A stretch of DNA of 29,573 bases, from NCBI GenBank assembly GCA_050256135.1, contig JBFWIF010000020.1:1-29573 (forward strand), given 5' to 3'. Source of the stretch: RZYP01 sp050256135. GTDB taxonomy: Bacteria > Bacillota > Negativicutes > Acidaminococcales > Acidaminococcaceae. The notes under the pieces are model-generated. The model was not told the origin of the DNA. It was given only the letters and a program-made list of their open reading frames with translations, and did no database searches. Below, one piece after another: positions 1-8,576 of the stretch (the stretch's first letter is position 1; every line of letters begins with the position of its first letter). Made by a program: the position numbers and the translations under genes.

Positions 1-102
1 CACAAAAAAATCAGAAGCTTCCATAACATGATTGCCTATAAACCAACCAATGCCTATAAGTAAAAGCGCATACCCTAAAATGCTTATCAAATATATATTC
101 AT
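1..102 (-). CDS. Sodium:solute symporter family protein, N-terminal fragment
   Basis: This is the first 34 codons of a gene that runs off the left edge of the window. It starts at an ATG with a good ribosome binding site (AGGGGTGA, about 5 nt upstream). The peptide begins with one hydrophobic segment (about residues 3-23), followed by a short polar stretch ending in ASDFFV. A first membrane helix followed by a DFFV-type motif is typical of the N-terminus of sodium:solute symporters (SSS family), where the motif usually continues into AGR. Such proteins are 12-14-helix membrane carriers coupling uptake of a solute to sodium. The substrate cannot be told from this piece. The call of a coding start is firm; the family assignment rests on only 34 residues. 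Confidence 0.6.
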   Translation of the reverse strand, partial: MNIYLISILGYALLLIGIGWFIGNHVMEASDFFV

Positions 103-230
103 CTGTTCACCCCTATTATACTTTTAAACTACTCCTTCTGCCAATAAAACTAAAAAAATTTTACTCCATTTACATTCGATTGTAAAGGCTTGGACGCTTA
201 TGTTCGGTAGCTTTATAGATAGATTTCGGT

Positions 231-236
231 TATAAT
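231..236 (+). promoter_or_regulatory. Candidate -10 element for the MBL-fold hydrolase gene
   Basis: A perfect TATAAT lies 36 nt upstream of the ATG at 273. No convincing -35 hexamer sits at 16-18 bp spacing, so this is a weak prediction resting on the -10 alone. Confidence 0.35.
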
Positions 237-272
237 ATCAGTTAGTAAAGATGCTTGAGGGAGTGATTTGCA

Positions 273-941
273 ATGAAAAAATTCCAGTATGTCCACCACG
301 CATGTTTTATACTTGAAAATGAAAACAACGCTATTATCTTTGACCCGTTTTTGGATGGCAATCCTAACGGCATTAAACCAGCTGACATTAAAGTATCCCA
401 TATTTTAGTATCTCATGCACATGCTGACCATTTAGGCAGCGCTATCGAAATTGCCCATAAAAACAACGCAATGATAATTTCAACAGCAGAAATTGCTACT
501 ATGGCAGCAGAAAATGGTTGTGCCGCACATGGCATGCACATTGGTGGCTCCTATATGTTCCCATTCGGTAAAGTAAGAATTACACCAGCTTTCCATGGTG
601 CAGGCATTGCTGGTGGCCATGCCTGCGGCTTTATTGTAGACTTTTATGGCACAACGATATATTTTGCAGGTGACACAAGCCTTTTCGGGGATATGAAACT
701 TTTAGGAGAGCTTGAAAGTATAGACTATGCTATATTGCCCATTGGTGATAATTATACAATGGGACCATCAGACGCTGTCAAAGCTGTTGAATTGCTAAAA
801 GCCAAAAAAGTTATCCCCGTACATTACAATACATGGCCAGTAATTGCTCAAAATCCATTGGAATTCAAAAAAGAAGTTGAGCAAAAAACGTCTGCCAAAG
901 TTTTGATTGTTAAACCTGGTAGTTCAATCGAACTGAGTTAA
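273..941 (+). CDS. UPF0173-type metal-dependent hydrolase (metallo-beta-lactamase fold)
   Basis: This 222-residue protein is a compact metallo-beta-lactamase-fold hydrolase of the UPF0173 (YtkL-like) type. The metal-binding signature SHAHADH is visible at about residues 46-52. A further GDTS motif (about residue 130) and a late PVHYNTWP motif supply the remaining expected metal ligands. Length and motif spacing match the full family, and no signal peptide is present, so it should be cytoplasmic. The start is supported by a GGGAGTGA ribosome binding site a few bases upstream. Physiological substrates of this family are not established, so no reaction is assigned. It is the only plus-strand gene in the left part of the window. 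Its TAA stop is immediately followed by the stop codon of addA on the other strand, with no intergenic base. Confidence 0.88.
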   Translation: MKKFQYVHHACFILENENNAIIFDPFLDGNPNGIKPADIKVSHILVSHAHADHLGSAIEIAHKNNAMIISTAEIATMAAENGCAAHGMHIGGSYMFPFGKVRITPAFHGAGIAGGHACGFIVDFYGTTIYFAGDTSLFGDMKLLGELESIDYAILPIGDNYTMGPSDAVKAVELLKAKKVIPVHYNTWPVIAQNPLEFKKEVEQKTSAKVLIVKPGSSIELS

Positions 942-3900
942 TTATTTTTGTGGGCATAAATAAGCATAACTACAGAATGCACATTTTTCGGGCAGGACTG
1001 CAAAGTCCTGCTCTTCTTTTTTATTGCTGACAGCTATGCACTTTTTGATTATTTGATTTAAGGCAGCTTCCCGATTAATAGGAAGTTCCCACTTGCTATT
1101 GTTCTGCAAAAAATGGAGCTCCGCAGTCCTGACTGTTTTCCCATACAAACGTTCAGCAGCCAATACATATAAAGCCAATTGTTCTGCATAACCCTTTATG
1201 TCAGATTCCTTTTCCGGTGGTTTGCCTGTTTTATAATCAATAATACCAAAATCGCCTTCAGGATATGTATAGAGGCAATCTATACTTCCCGTAAACCAAA
1301 ATTCTGAACTACCATTTTCAACTAATGGTAGGCAAAAATTATCTTCAGTTTTTTTATTCAAAGAACTTATTTCCTGATACAATGCACTGCTAAGATATGA
1401 AGAAAGCATATTATATGCATCTTCTCTGGCCTTCAAATGCATATTTTCCGGCACATATTTCTCAATTGCGTAATTAAGAGCCTCATTCAGACCATACTGC
1501 TCAATGTTCTCCATTGCGGCATGAATTACAATACCCAAAATATTAGCAGGCAATCCTCCTCTGCAAAGCTCACTATCCCTGTCAAAAAAAACGTCATCGC
1601 TGCCAGGCAACTGGGCTATATACTGATAAAAAAAACTGCGGGGGCATCTTTCATACTCAAGAAGCGAAGTTGCAGAAAAAACTAAATGTCTTACACCAAA
1701 TTCAGTAAGCGGTTTAATTTGTTCGTAAACACGTTCATTAAAAGATATTATTTCAGTATGCTTTTCGATTAATGCAACATCTTGCCTTTTGACAAAATTT
1801 TCTTCAATTACTTCTATATCAATAAGTGACTTACCGGGTTTTTCCGTGAGTAAAATACGCTTTAAAGAATCCAACCAGTCCTCACGTGATTTTTGCTCTT
1901 TATCGCCACTAACTGAAACGCCGGACAAAAATAGGCGTTTTTCAGCTCGTGTCATTGCAACATACAATTGTCTCTTTTTCTCTGATGTTTCCATCTCGCT
2001 ATTATATTGTTTTATTTTTCTAAAAACAGAGCTTTCTACAAGTTCACCTTTTTCATTTAGCACTTTTATTCCAAGACCAATGTCAGACAAAAAACATATA
2101 TTACGAGAATCATACCTGCCTCTTGCATGCAATGCCGGCAAAAAAACAACTGGGAACTCCAAACCTTTTGATTTATGGATAGTCATAATAGTAACAGAAT
2201 CTTGTTCAAAACTTCCATTAGAAACTTCTATGCGTGTTTCCGTTTCACGCATTTTTTTGACTCTCTGCAGAAAAGTATGCAGCGTTCCGCCTTGTTTCAT
2301 ACAAAACTCGGTAGCTATCAGCTGTAATTTCTTGACATTGGCTAGTTTTTCCTCACCAAATTCTTGTCCAATCAACAAGGGTGCTATTTGAAGGCTATCA
2401 AAAATTCTGATCAAGAGGTCATGCAAGGGCAAAGTCTGAGCATTAGCCCGTAATTTCTTCAGTTTTTCACATGCCCTTTGGAGTAAAATCTGTTGCTCCA
2501 GCAGCAATTCATCAGATGGAAGATTACTATTAATCAAAATATGCCATAGGCTGTTGTTCTCTCTTGCCAAACATAACTCGGTTATTGTATCATCACTCAA
2601 ACCGAAATAAGGAGACCTTAAAACACCAATTAATTCCAGATCCCTTCGGCTATTATCTAAAACCGAAAGCAAGTTAATTAAATCTATTATTTCTTGTTTT
2701 TCAAAAAAACCCTTTCCATCAATTATGTGAAAAGGAATGCTATTTATACGTAAGGCAGCAGCAAAACTTTGTGCCTTATTTATGCTTGCCAACAATATCG
2801 CAATATCTCCATATTTAAGATGCTCTTCGTCCACAAGCTTTTTGATACTTTCAGCAACTACATATGTTTCTGCTTTATTAGCATCTTTGACCTTATCTTT
2901 CTCTGCAGTAATAATAAGCAATTTTGGCTTTGCCTGTGTTTCCCTGTTAGGTCTGAGTTCTTCAAAAATAACTTCATCGTTACTGCTATATCCCATTAAA
3001 TCTTTAAAAACTTCATTGCAAACTTCTAATATTTCTGGTGACGAGCGGAAATTATCAGCAAGCGTAACATTTTTGCCGCCATTTTTTTCTATATCTTTGC
3101 ATACATTGGCAAAAACGCTTACTTCCGCACCACGAAAACGATAAATAGATTGTTTAGCATCACCTACGACAAAAAGTCTATTATCAAGTAATTTTTCGCT
3201 ATCACCGCCGGCCAAAAGATAAACCAATTTCTTTTGGAGAAGATTTGTATCTTGAAACTCGTCTACCATAACATATTTGTAACGATTTCTGCACTTACCA
3301 AGAATATCTTTATTGTTGAGTAATAATTGCAAGGCCTTTTCTTCAACATCAGCGAAACTCAATATTTTACGTTCAATTTTCTTTGCTTTGAAATAGTCTT
3401 CAAGTCCACGTATAAATATTTGCCAACTGCCAATCAAGTCAGCAGCTCTTCTGTCTATCGGAGTCATCAATAGAATGTTTGTTAAATCTCGTATTTCTTT
3501 TACTAAGTCGGCATCAGACTTATTGCGGGCAGATAATGTCATTAAATAGCTGCTTAATATTTCAATTCTGCAATGTTCAACAGCTTCTTTTACTGTGTTA
3601 AGATTAGCAGCAATCAAATCTAACTCATCACGGTGCTTACCCTTAATTGTTTCACGTATGTCCATTAACAATTCTAGATTTAGCAGCAGTTGTTTTTTAG
3701 TTTCTGTAATTCCTTCCCCCAGGACATCTATATATGGCTTAGGCAAATCACTTTTATCACTCAGAATAAGCAAGTTCTCCATGAGAGAATTAATCATTTC
3801 CAGAAGCTTTGGGCGGCCATACTCGTTTAATAACTTTTGAAAATCAGAGTCTTTATTCTGTAGAAGTTTTTTCATGTAAGCTAAAGACTCATCATAATAA

Positions 3901-4298
3901 AAATCATTTAAATCGAATTCTTCTGTAGTGACAAATGATGGATCGATCTGAGCTTCAACAGGATTATCGCGCAGCAGACGACTGCAAAAACCATCAATTG
4001 TACTTATCTGTGCACGTTCCAACAATATCAATTGTTTTTGCCAAAAGTTTCTTTCATTTGCCGTGTTCTTAATCAAAATATTCAGTTTGGCACGAACTCT
4101 TTCACGCATCTCTTTAGCGGCCTTTCGCGTAAAGGTAATTGCCAATATGCCATCTGCATTTGCTTTTTGCTGCGCAATGATATTAACAAAACGTTCTACC
4201 AAAACACGCGTTTTACCTGAACCAGCACCGGCTGAAACTGATATATTATTTTCAATTGTATTTATTGCACATTCCTGCGCAGGAGTAAAATCAGTCAT
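942..4298 (-). CDS. addA: AddA, ATP-dependent helicase/nuclease subunit A
   Basis: AddA is the motor subunit of AddAB, which unwinds and degrades double-strand DNA ends to prepare them for RecA-dependent repair. The 1118-residue product has a UvrD/Rep-type superfamily 1 helicase: Walker A (SAGAGSGKT) at about residues 22-30, VDEFQDTN (Walker B), GDAKQSIYRFRG, DNFRSS, TIHKSKGLEFPVVFLP and YVAMTRAEKRL. A C-terminal RecB-family nuclease domain carries IIDYKTGK, with the catalytic D and K. C885 (in ERCPRSFF) and C1106, C1109, C1115 (spacing C-x2-C-x5-C, three residues before the end) resemble an iron-sulfur staple. I chose the ATG at 4298 because it overlaps the addB stop by 8 nt, has a purine-rich binding site (GAGGGAAG) upstream and puts the family-typical FTPAQ at the N-terminus. 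An in-frame ATG at 4334 lies inside addB and is less likely. addA is translationally coupled to addB. Confidence 0.95.
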   Translation of the reverse strand: MTDFTPAQECAINTIENNISVSAGAGSGKTRVLVERFVNIIAQQKANADGILAITFTRKAAKEMRERVRAKLNILIKNTANERNFWQKQLILLERAQISTIDGFCSRLLRDNPVEAQIDPSFVTTEEFDLNDFYYDESLAYMKKLLQNKDSDFQKLLNEYGRPKLLEMINSLMENLLILSDKSDLPKPYIDVLGEGITETKKQLLLNLELLMDIRETIKGKHRDELDLIAANLNTVKEAVEHCRIEILSSYLMTLSARNKSDADLVKEIRDLTNILLMTPIDRRAADLIGSWQIFIRGLEDYFKAKKIERKILSFADVEEKALQLLLNNKDILGKCRNRYKYVMVDEFQDTNLLQKKLVYLLAGGDSEKLLDNRLFVVGDAKQSIYRFRGAEVSVFANVCKDIEKNGGKNVTLADNFRSSPEILEVCNEVFKDLMGYSSNDEVIFEELRPNRETQAKPKLLIITAEKDKVKDANKAETYVVAESIKKLVDEEHLKYGDIAILLASINKAQSFAAALRINSIPFHIIDGKGFFEKQEIIDLINLLSVLDNSRRDLELIGVLRSPYFGLSDDTITELCLARENNSLWHILINSNLPSDELLLEQQILLQRACEKLKKLRANAQTLPLHDLLIRIFDSLQIAPLLIGQEFGEEKLANVKKLQLIATEFCMKQGGTLHTFLQRVKKMRETETRIEVSNGSFEQDSVTIMTIHKSKGLEFPVVFLPALHARGRYDSRNICFLSDIGLGIKVLNEKGELVESSVFRKIKQYNSEMETSEKKRQLYVAMTRAEKRLFLSGVSVSGDKEQKSREDWLDSLKRILLTEKPGKSLIDIEVIEENFVKRQDVALIEKHTEIISFNERVYEQIKPLTEFGVRHLVFSATSLLEYERCPRSFFYQYIAQLPGSDDVFFDRDSELCRGGLPANILGIVIHAAMENIEQYGLNEALNYAIEKYVPENMHLKAREDAYNMLSSYLSSALYQEISSLNKKTEDNFCLPLVENGSSEFWFTGSIDCLYTYPEGDFGIIDYKTGKPPEKESDIKGYAEQLALYVLAAERLYGKTVRTAELHFLQNNSKWELPINREAALNQIIKKCIAVSNKKEEQDFAVLPEKCAFCSYAYLCPQK

Positions 4299-7200
4299 CA
4301 GTTTCACTTCCCTCTTCCTGTAGGTCATCCACAAGAGAATAGCGGCAAATATCTATGCCAGGACAATAAGATGGGCACTGTTTTTTTGGCTCTGTCTGGT
4401 AGTCTGCAGCCCTTATGCCCCGGACACAACTAGTTAGACTTTGCTCAGCCTTTTCCAGGAATGTCTGCCAGTTATCGTCTCCGCGCTTCAACCAGGGCAA
4501 AAATTCTGCTTCTTTGCGCCAGTAACCGTTCTTTCTTTGAGCGTTTTCGATTGAGAAATAACCGCCGCCAAGAAGCGTTCTCTTATTATCTGCAAATAAT
4601 TCTTTTGACGCTAAAACATAAAGAGGCATCTGCATATCAAGACCTGCCTCGAAGTCTTTTTTAGCGGGACCGTTTGTTCTTTTATAGTCCGTGATGAAGA
4701 AAGTTTCATCATCGGCATCTATCCGGTCTATTCTGCCTGTAAAAAAAGCTTTTTCGCCATCAATTTCACGCCAAAAAAAATGTTCGCCTTTATTATTTCC
4801 AAATCCCAATTCGATAAATGCTGGCAATAAGTTCGTCCTGGTAGTAGAAAGTTTTTTTTGATAATCAATCTCTACTGCCAAAACTCTTCGTAATTTTGTC
4901 CAGATCTGCTGCAACTCAGTATCCAGAAAATCAGTTTTTTTGAGTTTTCCTAAAAGCAAAAATTCTTCACATACAGAATTAAAGATGACCTGTAAATCAC
5001 TTTCAAGCATTTTATTATCTAAACAACTAATGTTTTTACCGATATATCTGGCGAAAAACTTTGCTAAAACAACATGGTATAAATCGCCTTGATCTACTGC
5101 TTCTGTTTCATCGCTTGCTTCCTGCCAGATGTCAGTTTTCCACACCTTACTGACAAGAAACTTAAATGGGCAAAAAGCATACACTTCAAGAGCCGATGGG
5201 CTGTAATATTCACCCATGTTAATTCTGATTTTTGCAGTTAAATTGTTTCCTAAACAGCCCTGATATTGTGAATTCTTAATAAACCTTTTCCTATCTAAAT
5301 TACGTCTAAACTCATAATCGTTTCCGACATGAGCAGCAAGCCATTCTTCTTCTTTTTTAGTGAGCATCTGTAAGCTGCAGAGGCTTTCAATAAATTGTTC
5401 TTCTGACCAGCAATCTGAATGATTGGATTTTTTTTCTAAAGCCTTCAAACTATCATCTGCAAAATATTGTTTCATTTCATTCAAATAGCCAGACGCACCT
5501 GCTTCAGCATCAACAAAATAACTTAACGTAAGGCTTTGAGTTGCCGCAGCAACCGTCGAAGCAAAGAAAAACTGGTCTTCAATAAGTCCTGAAGCACTGC
5601 TTTTCAAATCAACGCCAAGCATTTTAAGAGCACTTCTCTCACTGTCGTTATATAGCCAATTTTCTTGTTTCAGAGAAGGAAACTCACTTTCACGAAGACC
5701 CATAATATATATGTGTTTGAAGTATATTCCTTGCACATTGGCAGCTTCAAGTACACAAACACCTTGGCAATTTCCTTTTTCCAAAACAACCTCTTTTTCC
5801 GAGACTATTTCCAGCCAAATGTTAATAAAATCATCTATCTGTATTCTTTTTTCCGATTCTTTACTTTCTTTATAAACTTTTTCTATTTCATCCAAAACTT
5901 CATAACATATTTTTTCTGTCAGTATGATATTCTTAAGTTCTTCTAATGATATATGCCCTTGCTTATAATATTCCCCAAATCGTTCAGCAAGATGCCAGTT
6001 CTTAATTAAGTCATGCAATAATAGACAATACTCACCTGTTTTAGCATATTCAGGTAAAGTGGCAGCACAATCCAATAATTTGGTAATAGCGGAATTTTCT
6101 TCAAGCGTATAATTATTTTTCAAGTAATTTTTTAGTTGTTCACTATTAGAAAAATAGCGTTTTGTACGTAGTTCTGCTACTTTTTCTCCATCAAAATCAT
6201 ATAAAAGCTTTGTTAAATTACAGCAAAGCAATTCATATAACTTGTTAACATCATATCCATTTTTAGCCAAATTTAAAAAGTTATTAACAAGTTCCACAGT
6301 TGGCTGAGCCAAAAAACTGGTTACTTTCGGTAATGTTGTAGGAATACCATACTCGTCAAATAGATTGCGTAGCCCATTATATGAATCAATATTGCGAACA
6401 ACTAATAAAATATCTGCACAACTAGTGCCATCCAAAATTCTTTGTTTAATATCTTCCAATACTGTCCGCATTTCATTTTCGATACTAGATAATTCAAAAA
6501 CCATTATATTTTCTACAGCTTTATCAAAAACAGCAGTGGTATTTTTCCAATGCAGGCAAAAATGCTTCAAATCTTCTTTTCTGTCGGTTAAACAATCCTC
6601 TTTATGCAACTTAAAGCCACGACCGATCAAATCACTGGCAGTATTCAATGTTGCTCCATATAATTCATCATTTTTCAGATCACTGACAATACCAATTTTG
6701 ACATTACATCTTTCTTTGATTGTATTGATAAAATCAAGCTGCAAATGATCAAATTGGTAAAAATCACTAAAAAAAAGTGCTTGCCACGGAACAATACTTT
6801 TAGACTTTTTCAGTTCAATTGTTGCTAATCTATACAAACCATCAATGTCATACCAGTTGTTTTTCTTAAGCTGGTCTCTATAATTACTATAAATAGAGGC
6901 AATCTCTTTGTCTTTAAGTCCATAACCGCCATTTCTTTCCCAAGCAGACACAACATCAGCAAATTCTTCTGAAGTAGTACCAGAACGTGAAAGCTCTCCT
7001 ATAAATCCAGTAACAATCTTTGTAAATGAGTCAGTATCTGCTATGTTAAGAAGATATTTAAGTTCTCCTGCTTTCTTTTTGCTATCAATAATCTTTTTTA
7101 CTATTATTTCTTGGGAGCGTCTAGACAACATGACAAATCTGTCACGTTTATTTACCCGCAATATCTCATTAGGTAAATAATCCATGTTTACAGCTCTAAC

Positions 7201-7350
7201 CCTTCCCTTTTGTTGTTCACTCTGGAGTAAAAATCTATTTGGAAGAACTAATAATGCTTCGCCATATGCATATTGCCTAATCTTTTCAGCAAATGTTCCT
7301 CGCATAGTTTCCCCAAGGTTTACACAAAATAAGTCTGCCATTTTATCCAT
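4291..7350 (-). CDS. addB: AddB, helicase-nuclease subunit B (PD-(D/E)XK nuclease)
   Basis: AddB is the partner of AddA in the double-strand-break processing complex. The 1019-residue protein is shorter than Bacillus AddB (about 1160). Its C-terminal domain is a RecB-type nuclease: GDLYHVVLAKF, then FTGRIDRID and ITDYKRTNGP with the catalytic D and K. Four cysteines bracket this domain: C727 (FCPFKF), C992, C996 and C1002 (C-x3-C-x5-C). They match the 4Fe-4S staple known in AddB-type nucleases. At the N-terminus, where Bacillus AddB has a P-loop, this protein has a degenerate NLGETMRGTF with no GKT/S, so ATP binding by AddB is doubtful, as in RexB-like proteins. The ATG at 7350 has AGGA close upstream; a second in-frame ATG at 7341 is possible. 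addB precedes and overlaps addA. Confidence 0.88.
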   Translation of the reverse strand: MDKMADLFCVNLGETMRGTFAEKIRQYAYGEALLVLPNRFLLQSEQQKGRVRAVNMDYLPNEILRVNKRDRFVMLSRRSQEIIVKKIIDSKKKAGELKYLLNIADTDSFTKIVTGFIGELSRSGTTSEEFADVVSAWERNGGYGLKDKEIASIYSNYRDQLKKNNWYDIDGLYRLATIELKKSKSIVPWQALFFSDFYQFDHLQLDFINTIKERCNVKIGIVSDLKNDELYGATLNTASDLIGRGFKLHKEDCLTDRKEDLKHFCLHWKNTTAVFDKAVENIMVFELSSIENEMRTVLEDIKQRILDGTSCADILLVVRNIDSYNGLRNLFDEYGIPTTLPKVTSFLAQPTVELVNNFLNLAKNGYDVNKLYELLCCNLTKLLYDFDGEKVAELRTKRYFSNSEQLKNYLKNNYTLEENSAITKLLDCAATLPEYAKTGEYCLLLHDLIKNWHLAERFGEYYKQGHISLEELKNIILTEKICYEVLDEIEKVYKESKESEKRIQIDDFINIWLEIVSEKEVVLEKGNCQGVCVLEAANVQGIYFKHIYIMGLRESEFPSLKQENWLYNDSERSALKMLGVDLKSSASGLIEDQFFFASTVAAATQSLTLSYFVDAEAGASGYLNEMKQYFADDSLKALEKKSNHSDCWSEEQFIESLCSLQMLTKKEEEWLAAHVGNDYEFRRNLDRKRFIKNSQYQGCLGNNLTAKIRINMGEYYSPSALEVYAFCPFKFLVSKVWKTDIWQEASDETEAVDQGDLYHVVLAKFFARYIGKNISCLDNKMLESDLQVIFNSVCEEFLLLGKLKKTDFLDTELQQIWTKLRRVLAVEIDYQKKLSTTRTNLLPAFIELGFGNNKGEHFFWREIDGEKAFFTGRIDRIDADDETFFITDYKRTNGPAKKDFEAGLDMQMPLYVLASKELFADNKRTLLGGGYFSIENAQRKNGYWRKEAEFLPWLKRGDDNWQTFLEKAEQSLTSCVRGIRAADYQTEPKKQCPSYCPGIDICRYSLVDDLQEEGSETDD

Positions 7351-7358
7351 CCATTCCT

Positions 7359-7372
7359 GCGTTCAGCAACGC
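7359..7372 (-). other. Small hairpin just upstream of the addB ribosome binding site
   Basis: On the minus strand GCGTT-GCTG-AACGC forms a 5-bp stem with a 4-nt loop, ending directly at the AGGA in front of addB. It might modulate ribosome access, but a short stem like this can arise by chance. Confidence 0.25.
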
Positions 7373-7408
7373 CTAACATATACACTTATTTTACCACATT
7401 GTTTGCAA

Positions 7409-7457
7409 TAAAAAGTACACACTTATCTTTAGATATGAACTAAAAATCAGTGTGTAC
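7409..7457 (-). terminator. Intrinsic terminator after the HD-domain gene
   Basis: On the minus strand a 9-bp stem GTACACACT / AGTGTGTAC encloses a 25-nt loop that can form a small inner stem (TTTAG/CTAAA). The stem is followed by TTTTTATT. It lies between the HD gene stop (7487) and the addB start (7350), so addBA probably has its own promoter. Confidence 0.8.
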
Positions 7458-7486
7458 CTGGTAACGGGATTAATTTTTTCTGTATC

Positions 7487-7999
7487 TTATTTTCTTGCTT
7501 CATTAGGAGTCTGATAAAGGTCGGTCAGAATTTCTCTGCCCTTTTTCGTTATAAAATATTTTTCTTTTATGCTGCTTATGGCATCAGCAGAAAGCTCATC
7601 TTCATAAATATTCACCAAAAAATCAGCTTCGACTAATATCCTATAATCAATGCCGACAATATTAGTATAAGTATGATGATGAGCAATCAAGAATCTAACC
7701 CTTTCTCTTGTAGCTTCATCAATTCCTAATTCCCGCATCATCTTATCAGCGACAGCAGGGCCTTCCTCTTCCTGCATTTTACCGTTGTAATAACCATATT
7801 TTGATAAACTAGCTCTGATTCCGCAGTCATGCATTGCTGCAGCAACTTCTAATATGTATTGTTCAGCAGAGTTTAAAGTTTCCACTTCACCTATGATTCT
7901 AGCAAATGAATGTACTTTTAAAAAATGATTGACTCTATGAGGACAACCTTGTTCGTAAGCAATCATTTTGGTAAGTACACTTGCAATATCTGCACCCAT
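7487..7999 (-). CDS. HD-domain phosphohydrolase
   Basis: This 170-residue cytoplasmic protein has the HD superfamily pattern: a histidine in the first helix (HRVNHFLKVH, about residues 21-30), the defining HD pair in AAMHDCGI (about 57-58), an HHH cluster (about 106-108), and a late aspartate in LVEADFLV. These are the metal ligands of HD phosphohydrolases and phosphodiesterases. The protein is an isolated HD domain without GAF, RelA-type or nucleotidyltransferase partners, so the substrate cannot be named; nucleotides are the usual class. The ATG at 7999 has an AAGGAGAG binding site. This site begins only 3 nt beyond the T-tract of the terminator that ends the preceding Asp23 gene, so there is no space for a separate promoter between them. 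Confidence 0.85.
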   Translation of the reverse strand: MGADIASVLTKMIAYEQGCPHRVNHFLKVHSFARIIGEVETLNSAEQYILEVAAAMHDCGIRASLSKYGYYNGKMQEEEGPAVADKMMRELGIDEATRERVRFLIAHHHTYTNIVGIDYRILVEADFLVNIYEDELSADAISSIKEKYFITKKGREILTDLYQTPNEARK

Positions 8000-8014
8000 A
8001 ATACTCTCCTTTAC

Positions 8015-8055
8015 AAAAAAGAATGCGACTGCTAAAAAGCAGCCGCATTCTTTTT
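8015..8055 (-). terminator. Intrinsic terminator after the Asp23/Gls24-family gene
   Basis: On the minus strand GAATGCGGCTGC pairs with GCAGTCGCATTC (one G-U pair), flanked by A and T runs, with a 6-nt loop and a TTTTTT tail. The wobble pair forms only in the minus-strand RNA; the plus strand would have an A-C mismatch. This supports a minus-strand role. Confidence 0.88.
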
Positions 8056-8063
8056 AGAAACTC

Positions 8064-8462
8064 TCATGCTTCATTTTCAGCAACATTTTCTGCTTTGACT
8101 AATTTTTCAACAATTACATCAATCTTATCTACCTGATAACCAGTAATATGCTCAACCTCATCAAGTAAAACCTGACGCAGTTTAGATGTAGTTTCAGGAA
8201 TATTAGCACCATATACTATGGTTACTTTTATTTCAAAAGAAACATGTCCGATTGTTGCTTGTTGATTTTCATCATCGCCAGAAACAGCATCTGTCTTTTT
8301 AACAATAACTTGTGGAATGACACGATCTGCCACCTTTTTTACTACAGCAACCAAAGTACTTACATCATCAGAAACTGCTGCCACATTATCAACTTTACTC
8401 ATTGCAGTTTTTGCCAAATCCGCAAAAACCTCTTCGCTAATTATTGTTTTTCCACCTACCAT
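8064..8462 (-). CDS. Asp23/Gls24 family envelope stress response protein
   Basis: This 132-residue protein belongs to the Asp23/Gls24 (DUF322) family, small proteins common in Bacillota and often tied to envelope stress or abundant at the membrane. It shows the family layout: an N-terminal ISEEVFADLAKTA helix with VDNVAAV, a charged insert (about residues 55-68), and a C-terminal IKVTIVYGANIPETT...VEHITGYQVDKIDVIVEKL region, which matches the conserved VEYGVNIPEVA...TG...V.V.V pattern. It has no signal peptide or membrane segment. A strong AGGAGGG ribosome binding site precedes the ATG. No terminator is visible between it and the upstream symporter gene (114 nt gap), so co-transcription is possible. 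Its exact biological role here is unknown. Confidence 0.85.
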   Translation of the reverse strand: MVGGKTIISEEVFADLAKTAMSKVDNVAAVSDDVSTLVAVVKKVADRVIPQVIVKKTDAVSGDDENQQATIGHVSFEIKVTIVYGANIPETTSKLRQVLLDEVEHITGYQVDKIDVIVEKLVKAENVAENEA

Positions 8463-8576
8463 TTTAATCCCTCCTACAATATTATATTAAAATCATTGAA
8501 AGCCTCTTTATACGTGCTATATTCTATACCAACTTCTAATTACCTGCATAAAAACATTTATTTTTTAGAACCGAAA

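Noticed and set aside
115..144. TTGGCA-18-TATAAT promoter for the left-edge symporter fragment
   Set aside because: The match is good, but the predicted start site would fall inside the AGGGGTGA ribosome binding site, leaving almost no leader. Kept only as a note.
168..186. Small AT-rich inverted repeat TTTACA...TGTAAA upstream of the MBL gene
   Set aside because: The stem is six A/T-rich pairs with no directly following T-run, too weak for a terminator and of a length expected by chance.
1789..2391. 200-codon plus-strand open frame opposite addA
   Set aside because: It lies wholly antisense to the well-supported addA helicase, has Ser/Phe/Leu-rich shadow composition, no recognisable domain and no ribosome binding site.
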